The notes under the pieces are model-generated. The model did no database searches and was not told the DNA's origin. It saw only the letters and a program-made list of their open reading frames with translations. A DNA stretch of 5,406 nucleotides. It comes from an uncultured Selenomonas sp. (GTDB lineage: Bacteria > Bacillota > Negativicutes > Selenomonadales > Selenomonadaceae). How positions within the stretch are numbered: position 1 is the first letter of the stretch; each line of letters begins with the position of its first letter. The translations under genes were made by a program, and so were the position numbers. Below are positions 1 to 4,618 of this stretch, piece after piece. Location: contig CAMURM010000138.1 of NCBI GenBank assembly GCA_947097535.1, positions 1-5,406 of the forward strand, read 5' to 3'.

Positions 1-1
1 C

Positions 2-574
2 GTGCCGCTCAAGATCATCGACACGGCGGGCATACGCGCGACGGAGGATGCGGTGGAGCGCATCGGCGTGGAAAAAGCGCGCGCGCATGTCGAGAGTGCA
101 TCTCTCGTACTGGCTCTCTTTGACGGCTCGCGTCCCTTCGAGGCGGAGGATGAGGAGATCTTGTCCCTGCTCGCGGGCAAGGATGCCCTGCTCGTCGTGA
201 CGAAGCGCGATCTGCCGCGCGTCCTTGATACCAATCGACTCAAAGCTTTGGCGGATTTCCCCTTGCTGGAAATCACGACGAAGGAGGAGGACGGGCTTTC
301 GCCTCTGATTGCTGCCGTCATGGAAAAGGTCTTTGGAGACGGTGGGCAAGCGTCAGAGGGAAGTTTCGTCGCCGATCTTCGCACGAAGGACATCCTCGAC
401 AAGGCGGCGGCGCATCTTGCCGCAGCGATCGCGACCATGGACGAGGGGCTCGGGCTTGATTTCATCTCCATCGATCTGCGGTCGTCTTTAGAAAAGCTCG
501 GGGAGATCACGGGCGAAACGGTCGGAGATGACGTCCTCGATGAAATATTTTCACGCTTCTGTGTCGGCAAGTGA
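2..574 (+). CDS. mnmE: tRNA uridine-5-carboxymethylaminomethyl(34) synthesis GTPase MnmE, C-terminal part (5' truncated by window edge)
   Basis: MnmE is a cytoplasmic GTPase that works with MnmG to build the cmnm5 group on U34 of tRNAs reading two-codon families. This fragment of 190 residues corresponds to about the last 40% of a protein that is normally around 455 residues. It starts inside the G domain, so the GTG at position 2 is an internal Val, not a start. Visible motifs are the G3 motif DTAGIR (fragment residues 7-12), the G4 position as TKRD (67-70) in place of the usual NKxD, and a G5-like ITTK. The C-terminal helical domain follows, with the family signature LGEITGE and the terminal FCVGK matching the conserved C-(I/V)-G-K ending whose Cys is conserved. 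The stop codon overlaps the Shine-Dalgarno of mnmG, so the two partner subunits are probably co-translated. Identification is secure; the N-terminal folate-binding domain and the P-loop lie outside the window. Confidence 0.97.
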   Translation: MPLKIIDTAGIRATEDAVERIGVEKARAHVESASLVLALFDGSRPFEAEDEEILSLLAGKDALLVVTKRDLPRVLDTNRLKALADFPLLEITTKEEDGLSPLIAAVMEKVFGDGGQASEGSFVADLRTKDILDKAAAHLAAAIATMDEGLGLDFISIDLRSSLEKLGEITGETVGDDVLDEIFSRFCVGK

Positions 575-579
575 GGAGG
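574..579 (+). promoter_or_regulatory. Shine-Dalgarno of mnmG that selects a TTG start
   Basis: A perfect AGGAGG begins on the last base of the mnmE TGA stop and lies six bases before the TTG at 586. The longest open frame would start at GTG 571, but that codon lies upstream of this site and adds five residues (MRRKS) before the typical family N-terminus. The TTG start gives MFIAGEYDIIVLGAGHAG, the normal beginning of MnmG in Firmicutes. The placement implies translational coupling with mnmE. Confidence 0.85.
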
Positions 580-585
580 AAGAGC

Positions 586-2463
586 TTGTTTATCGCTGGT
601 GAATACGACATCATCGTCTTAGGTGCGGGACATGCCGGCGTCGAGGCGGCGCTCGCGGCGGCGAAACTCGGCTGCCACACGCTTCTGGCGACGCTTTCTC
701 TCGACAACATCGCGCTCATGCCGTGCAACCCGTCGATCGGCGGACCGGCGAAGAGCCATCTCGTGCGCGAGATCGATGCGCTCGGCGGTGCAATGGCACT
801 CAATGCCGATGCGGCGGCGATCCAGTATCGCCTGCTGAATACGGGCAAGGGGCCTGCCGTCCACGCGCTGCGCGCGCAGGCGGATAAGAAAATCTACCAA
901 TTCTTGATGAAGGAGCGCTGCGAAAGGCAGGAAGGGCTCGAAGTCAAGCAGCTTCTCGCGCAAAAGGTACTGATCGAGAAGGGCGAGGTGCGCGGCATCC
1001 TTGCAGAAACGGGCGAAGCTTACCTTGCCCCGGCGGTCATCCTCGCGACGGGGACGTATCTCAAGGGGCGCATCGTCATCGGCGAGCATACGCACAGTGG
1101 CGGGCCAAACGGACAGCGCGCCGCGAAGAAGCTGTCTGCTTCTCTTTTAGAGAATGGTATCAAGCTCATGCGCTTCAAGACGGGAACGCCGGCGCGCCTC
1201 GACGCCCGCTCCCTCGACTATGCGAAAATGATCGTGCAGCCGGGCGACGAGGAGCCGAGGAGTTTCTCCTTTCTGACAGAGGAGAAGACGCGCGAGCAGC
1301 TGCCGTGCTATCTGACGTATACGAACGAAGCGACGCATGCGATCATCCGCGCGAACATCGAGCGCGCCCCAATGGCGAATGGTATCATCGAGGGCATCGG
1401 TCCGCGCTACTGTCCGTCCATCGAGTCGAAGATCCTGCGCTTCCCCGACAAGGAGCGCCACCAGCTCTTTTTGGAGCCGGAAGGGTGGCACACGCAGGAA
1501 GTCTATGTGCAGGGCATGTCGACGAGTCTGCCCATCGACGTGCAGGAAGCGTTCCTGCATACGATTCCGGGCTTGGAGAGGGCGCGCATCATGCGCCCGG
1601 GCTACGCCATCGAGTACGACTGCATCGATCCTTTGCAGCTCCTGCCCAGCCTCATGTTCAAGAGCATCCGCGGCTTCTTCTCGGCGGGGCAGTCGAACGG
1701 CACCTCGGGCTATGAGGAAGCGGCGGCGCAGGGCTTGCTGGCGGGCATCAACGCGGTGCGCCATAGCCGCGGCGAGGAGCCGTTCATTCTGAGCCGTGCG
1801 GAAGCGTACATCGGCGTCCTCATCGACGATCTCGTGACGAAGGGGACGGCGGAGCCGTACCGCATGATGACCTCGCGTGCGGAGTACCGCCTGCTGCTTC
1901 GCCAGGACAATGCCGATCTTCGTCTGACGAAAAAGGGTAGAGATATCGGTCTTGTTGACGATGAGCGCTGGCAGAGATTCCTGGCGAAAAAGAATGGTAT
2001 CGAAGAGGCGAGGAAGCGCCTCGAAGAAGTAATCATCCATCCATCGGTCGAGAACCTTGCCTTGTTGGAAAAGGCGGGACTTTCTCCCATACGCACCTCG
2101 ACGACGCTGGCGGATTTCCTGCGCCGGCCGGATATGAGCTACGAAAAGCTCTGCCGCGCCTTCGGTTTGGAGCGCCTTGCACCCGAGGTCGAGGAGCAGC
2201 TCGAAATCGGCATCCGCTACGAAGGCTATATCGAGAAGCAGAAGGAGCAGGTGCAGCGTCTGGAAAGCCTCGAAGCGCGCCGCCTGCGTGCGGACATCGA
2301 CTATGGTGCTGTGCCGAGTCTGCGGGATGAAGCGCGCGAGAAGCTCGCCGCCATACGACCGCTTTCCGTGGGACAGGCAAGCCGCATCTCGGGCGTCTCG
2401 CCTGCCGATGTTTCCGTCTTGCTCGTCTGGCTGGAGCAAGAGCGCCGCCGGGGGAGAGCATGA
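586..2463 (+). CDS. mnmG: tRNA uridine-5-carboxymethylaminomethyl(34) synthesis enzyme MnmG (GidA)
   Basis: MnmG is the FAD- and NADH-using partner of MnmE. The complex transfers a methylene group from methylene-tetrahydrofolate and an aminomethyl group from glycine (or ammonium) to C5 of tRNA wobble uridine. From the TTG start it has 625 residues, the usual family length. The FAD-binding GAGHAG lies at residues 13-18. It is followed by the family blocks NPSIGGPAKSHLVREIDALGG, TGTYLKGRIVIGE, RFKTGTPARLD, PCYLTYTN, GPRYCPSIE (conserved Cys) and NGTSGYEEAAAQG. The C-terminal helical region that contacts MnmE carries YEGYIEKQ and ISGVSPADVSVL. One oddity is FFSAGQSNGT at about residues 364-373, where I know the family as FFAGQINGT; Ser370 replaces the usual Ile. 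The gene is coupled to mnmE upstream through the Shine-Dalgarno overlap and to rsmG downstream by an ATGA overlap. No frameshift is seen. Confidence 0.98.
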   Translation: MFIAGEYDIIVLGAGHAGVEAALAAAKLGCHTLLATLSLDNIALMPCNPSIGGPAKSHLVREIDALGGAMALNADAAAIQYRLLNTGKGPAVHALRAQADKKIYQFLMKERCERQEGLEVKQLLAQKVLIEKGEVRGILAETGEAYLAPAVILATGTYLKGRIVIGEHTHSGGPNGQRAAKKLSASLLENGIKLMRFKTGTPARLDARSLDYAKMIVQPGDEEPRSFSFLTEEKTREQLPCYLTYTNEATHAIIRANIERAPMANGIIEGIGPRYCPSIESKILRFPDKERHQLFLEPEGWHTQEVYVQGMSTSLPIDVQEAFLHTIPGLERARIMRPGYAIEYDCIDPLQLLPSLMFKSIRGFFSAGQSNGTSGYEEAAAQGLLAGINAVRHSRGEEPFILSRAEAYIGVLIDDLVTKGTAEPYRMMTSRAEYRLLLRQDNADLRLTKKGRDIGLVDDERWQRFLAKKNGIEEARKRLEEVIIHPSVENLALLEKAGLSPIRTSTTLADFLRRPDMSYEKLCRAFGLERLAPEVEEQLEIGIRYEGYIEKQKEQVQRLESLEARRLRADIDYGAVPSLRDEAREKLAAIRPLSVGQASRISGVSPADVSVLLVWLEQERRRGRA

Positions 2464-3050
2464 TGTTTGAAGAAGAGCTTGAAAAAGCGGCGCTTGCCTG
2501 CGGCTTGCCGCTCAATGCGAACCAAATAGAGAAGTTTGGTATCTACTACGCGCTTCTCATCGAATGGAATCAAAGGATGAATCTCACCGCGATCACCGAG
2601 CCGAAGGAAGTCGCCGTCAAGCATATGATCGATTCGCTGATGACACTGCGGGGCATCGAGGCAGAGGCTTCCTGCCGCATGATCGACGTCGGTACGGGCG
2701 CGGGCTTCCCGGGAATCCCTTTGAAGATTTTCCGCCCCGATCTGCATCTCGTCCTGCTCGACTCTCTCAAGAAGCGCGTGCGCTTTCTCGAAACGGTCAG
2801 CGCCGCGCTCGGATTTTCCGATGTCGAGTGCCTGCACGGGCGTGCCGAGGAAGCGGCGCGCGAGCAGCGGCTGCGTGAGCAGTTCGATGTCGCTGTCTCG
2901 CGTGCGGTGGCGCGCCTGCCCGTCCTCGCTGAGTACCTTCTTCCCTTCGTGCGCCGAGGCGGCAGAGCAATCGCCCTGAAGGGTATGCGCTACAGGGAGG
3001 AAGTGGAAGACGCGAGGTGCGCTGTGCAGCTTCTCGGCGGCAATGGTATC
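1152..3050 (+). repeat. Dispersed short motif GAATGGTATC / AATGGTATC
   Basis: GAATGGTATC occurs exactly at 1152-1161, 1377-1386 and 1992-2001, and CAATGGTATC at 3041-3050. The core GGTATC also occurs at 2538, 4370 and 4615, and in reverse at 227, 4084, 4434 and 4999. Eleven cores in 5.4 kb compares with roughly 2-3 expected by chance on both strands. The four nine-base copies all encode Asn-Gly-Ile in the same phase. Its meaning is unknown; see the findings. Confidence 0.45.
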
Positions 3051-3179
3051 AAGGCGATTCCCGTCGCGCTGCCCGGACTTGACGATCAGCGTGCGATCGT
3101 TGTCATGGAAAAAGTGCGTGCGACACCGAAAGCGTATCCGCGCAAAGCGGGTACGCCTGCAAAGGAGCCTCTCCTTTGA
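2460..3179 (+). CDS. rsmG: 16S rRNA (guanine(527)-N(7))-methyltransferase RsmG (GidB)
   Basis: RsmG uses S-adenosylmethionine to methylate N7 of G527 (E. coli numbering) in the 530 loop of 16S rRNA; in several bacteria its loss gives low-level streptomycin resistance. The 239-residue product matches the family length. The N-terminal helical part contains LLIEWNQRMNLTAI (32-45). The SAM-binding glycine motif DVGTGAGFPG is at 76-85, the acidic residue after strand 2 is in LLDS (Asp101), and the SRAVA motif is at 147-151. The ending YPRKAGTPAKEPL (226-238) is typical. The gene overlaps mnmG by ATGA, with a GGGGGAGA Shine-Dalgarno just before it. A second ATG follows immediately at 2463, so the protein may begin with either Met. 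It is the last gene of the mnmE-mnmG-rsmG cluster; the noc/parA/parB genes that follow it in Bacillus are not seen here. Confidence 0.97.
   Translation: MMFEEELEKAALACGLPLNANQIEKFGIYYALLIEWNQRMNLTAITEPKEVAVKHMIDSLMTLRGIEAEASCRMIDVGTGAGFPGIPLKIFRPDLHLVLLDSLKKRVRFLETVSAALGFSDVECLHGRAEEAAREQRLREQFDVAVSRAVARLPVLAEYLLPFVRRGGRAIALKGMRYREEVEDARCAVQLLGGNGIKAIPVALPGLDDQRAIVVMEKVRATPKAYPRKAGTPAKEPLL
3161..3177 (+). other. Perfect 7-bp hairpin at the rsmG stop codon
   Basis: AAAGGAG (3161-3167) and CTCCTTT (3171-3177) pair perfectly around a CCT loop. The 3' arm ends on the first base of the rsmG TGA stop. No T-run follows, so this is not a normal intrinsic terminator. It could protect the 3' end of the transcript or attenuate it weakly. 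The same codons encode the conserved end of RsmG (AKEPL), so the pairing could be coincidental. Confidence 0.4.
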
Positions 3180-3247
3180 GAACTTAAATAAGCACAGCAA
3201 AAAGACGATATATGAAAGCATAGATTTTGAAAGGACGGTGCTCCAGC
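3180..3247 (+). promoter_or_regulatory. AT-rich leader with ribosome binding site of the secreted-protein gene; possible promoter
   Basis: This 68-base stretch between rsmG and the next gene is clearly AT-richer than the flanking genes, which would suit a promoter. TATATG at 3209-3214 could serve as a -10 element, but I see no convincing -35 at the right spacing. Because no clear terminator follows rsmG, read-through from the upstream cluster is also possible. AAAGGA at 3230-3235 is the best Shine-Dalgarno; it sits about 12 bases before the GTG at 3248, which is rather long. Confidence 0.35.
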
Positions 3248-4435
3248 GTGTGGAAGAAGAAGATGGCAGCGGCCCTGAGCGTGGCTTTTTTGGCAGGCAG
3301 CTTGACGTTTGGTTCGACAGCTTCGGCGTACATGATTGATGTCGGTATGGCGGATCTCGCTGCGAAGGAAAAAGCCGAGAACGAGAAGAAGGCAGAGCAG
3401 CTGAAAAAGGAGCAGAAAGCAGCGGAGCAGCAGGCGGCAAAGGAAAAGGCTGCGAGGGAAAAGATCGAGAAGGAGAAAGCGGCAAAGGAGAAGGCAGAGC
3501 GGGATAAGACTGCGAAAGAGAAGGCGGCGCGTGAGAAGAAGGCTGCCGCCGAGAGAGAAGCGGAACAGAAGAGGCTGAAAGAGCAGAACAGGAAGCTGGA
3601 AAACAAGCAGGAGAGCAGGAAGAATGAGCCTGAGATCAGGCTGCTGCAGGATAAGAAGGAAGCGCCCGCTGAGGTAAAGACGACGCCGAAGACGAATGCC
3701 GTCGATGAGGCGATGAAGGCGATGGAAGAGGCGGCACAAGCCTCGAATACAGCAGCGCTCGACAACAAGAAAGCAGCAGAGCCGAAGACGGTGACAGCCG
3801 AAAAGAAGGCGTCAGAGCCGAAACTGCCCGCGCAACAGAACAAGGCGTCAGAGCCGAAAATGCCTGCGCAGCAGAACAAGCCCGAAGCCCGGAATACTGT
3901 GACGGAAAACAAGACGACGCAAGCTGCAAAGCCTGTGCAGCAGAGCAAGAAGGACGAACCGAAGCCTGGAGAAAGCAAATCAGACAAGAAGCAGAAGGAT
4001 GCAAAGAAAGAGCGCTTCCAGGAAATCCTGCGCGACGAATCTTTCGTCTACTATATGGACACGCAAAGCGCGCGCTACGTTCCGATACCGAACCGTCAGG
4101 ATCGCATGATCGACGTCTGGGTGAAACTCGTACCGAACAGCTTTACGCAGACGGCAGTCGGCCAGCCGGGCAAATACTATCTGGAGCATTACTACATTAA
4201 CCCGAAGGAGCGCGAGATCCAATTCCTCTGTGAGCTTGAAGTCACGGGCAGACCGTCAAATTCCATCAAGGAGCGTCCGTATAACTCGCAGAATTGGGAG
4301 AAGCTCGTGCCGGGCAGTGTGGAGGATGATATATACCACTCCGTCGTCAAGAAGGTCAAAAGCTCTTCCGGTATCGGCGGCTCGATGACCCCTTCCTTTT
4401 CGGATATCCTCGATACGTTGAATATCGGGCTCTGA
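3248..4435 (+). CDS. Secreted envelope protein with Lys/Glu/Ala-rich helical stalk and C-terminal globular domain, function unknown
   Basis: From GTG 3248 the product has 395 residues. The open frame extends to TTG 3227, but that start lies before the Shine-Dalgarno and adds MKGRCSS ahead of the signal peptide; ATG 3263 would delete the basic n-region. Residues 1-27 form a classic Sec signal: WKKK, a hydrophobic core, then cleavage after ASA (25-27), with no lipobox. Residues about 39-125 are almost entirely K, E, A, Q and R and should form a long, possibly coiled-coil helix like the TolA stalk. Residues about 126-254 are a P/K/Q/A-rich linker with a 12-residue repeat. Residues about 255-395 are compositionally normal, with DTQSARYVPI, a VWVKLVP strand, FLCELEVTG, and NWEKLVPGSVEDDIYHSVV. 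That order (Asp/Ser near the start, VWVK, then W..L-PGS..D.IY) loosely resembles the surface-adhesin E-like fold; this is inference. The protein probably spans or lines the periplasm. An alternative is a TolA/TonB-like linker protein, but no transmembrane anchor other than the signal is seen. Confidence 0.85.
   Translation: MWKKKMAAALSVAFLAGSLTFGSTASAYMIDVGMADLAAKEKAENEKKAEQLKKEQKAAEQQAAKEKAAREKIEKEKAAKEKAERDKTAKEKAAREKKAAAEREAEQKRLKEQNRKLENKQESRKNEPEIRLLQDKKEAPAEVKTTPKTNAVDEAMKAMEEAAQASNTAALDNKKAAEPKTVTAEKKASEPKLPAQQNKASEPKMPAQQNKPEARNTVTENKTTQAAKPVQQSKKDEPKPGESKSDKKQKDAKKERFQEILRDESFVYYMDTQSARYVPIPNRQDRMIDVWVKLVPNSFTQTAVGQPGKYYLEHYYINPKEREIQFLCELEVTGRPSNSIKERPYNSQNWEKLVPGSVEDDIYHSVVKKVKSSSGIGGSMTPSFSDILDTLNIGL
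3806..3877 (+). repeat. 36-bp tandem repeat (two units) in the linker of the secreted protein
   Basis: Units at 3806-3841 and 3842-3877 differ at only a few bases and encode KASEPKLPAQQN and KASEPKMPAQQN. A decayed further copy (KAAEPKTVTAEK) precedes them, and NKPEARN follows. The repeat is in frame, so copy-number changes would alter linker length by 12 residues without breaking the protein. Confidence 0.85.
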
Positions 4436-4450
4436 TACCTGTGAAAAAAC

Positions 4451-4522
4451 TGTGGACATTATATTGACTTATCCACAGAATACCGCGGAAATTGGTTCAT
4501 ATGTGGATAGAAATGTGGATAA
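4451..4522. promoter_or_regulatory. Cluster of DnaA boxes in a convergent intergenic region (possible origin element or DnaA-titration site)
   Basis: Perfect consensus boxes TTATCCACA lie at 4469-4477 (plus) and 4514-4522 (minus, read TGTGGATAA). A one-mismatch box is at 4502-4510 (minus, CTATCCACA), and a weak two-mismatch site at 4451-4459 (minus, ATGTCCACA). The two adjacent minus-strand boxes start 12 bases apart. The surrounding DNA is AT-rich, with ATTATATTGACTTAT and CAAAATATAAGAAAA as the richest parts. The site lies between the 3' ends of two converging genes, so it is not placed to control a promoter. The gid cluster next door is commonly origin-proximal, and in E. coli oriC itself adjoins mnmG. 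Whether this is oriC, part of a bipartite origin, or a DnaA sink cannot be decided from this window; dnaA and dnaN are not seen. Confidence 0.75.
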
Positions 4523-4553
4523 GTCCTTGGACATCTGATGTGAAATGAACCAA
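4492..4553. repeat. Perfect 9-bp inverted repeat flanking two DnaA boxes
   Basis: TTGGTTCAT (4492-4500) and ATGAACCAA (4545-4553) are exact inverse copies separated by 44 bases. The spacer holds the DnaA boxes at 4502-4510 and 4514-4522 and two smaller palindromes, GTCC-TT-GGAC (4523-4532) and ACATC-T-GATGT (4531-4541). It could be a protein-binding dyad or a cruciform arm; no known consensus is recognised. Confidence 0.6.
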
Positions 4554-4561
4554 AATATAAG

Positions 4562-4597
4562 AAAAGGCTGTTGCGTTTGCAGCAGCCTTTTCTTTTT
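4562..4597. terminator. Bidirectional intrinsic terminator between convergent genes
   Basis: AAAAGGCTGTTGC (4562-4574) pairs with GCAGCAGCCTTTT (4579-4591) over 13 positions with one G-T wobble and a GTTT loop. On the plus strand it is followed by CTTTTT; on the minus strand the A-rich left flank reads as TTTTCTTATATTTT. It therefore suits the end of both the secreted-protein gene, 127 bases upstream, and the minus-strand purine gene, whose stop lies 22 bases beyond the T-run. Because it sits past the DnaA boxes, transcription of the plus-strand gene would run through the box cluster. Confidence 0.9.
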
Positions 4598-4618
4598 GGA
4601 AAACTATATGGTTCGGTA

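Noticed and set aside
1147..2439. Minus-strand open frame of 430 codons
   Set aside because: It lies wholly opposite mnmG, whose frame matches the family end to end. The product is Arg-rich with no recognisable motifs, as expected for a GC-rich shadow.
2301..3485. Minus-strand open frame of 394 codons
   Set aside because: It crosses the antisense of mnmG, rsmG and the secreted-protein gene and shows no family motif.
3184..3987. Long minus-strand open frame rich in Ser, Phe and Ala
   Set aside because: It is the antisense of the Lys/Glu/Ala-rich stalk of the secreted protein; repetitive AAG/GAG/GCG codons lack stops on the reverse strand. It has no plausible domain.
4436..4618. parS partition site (TGTTTCACGTGAAACA-like) near the origin-type region
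   Set aside because: Only a short partial TGTGAAA is present at 4539-4545; no palindromic parS match was found.
4436..4618. DnaA-trio (BUS-type) unwinding element beside the boxes
   Set aside because: I looked for repeated TAG/GAT-like triplets after the boxes and saw no convincing run, so the cluster is not called as a complete oriC.
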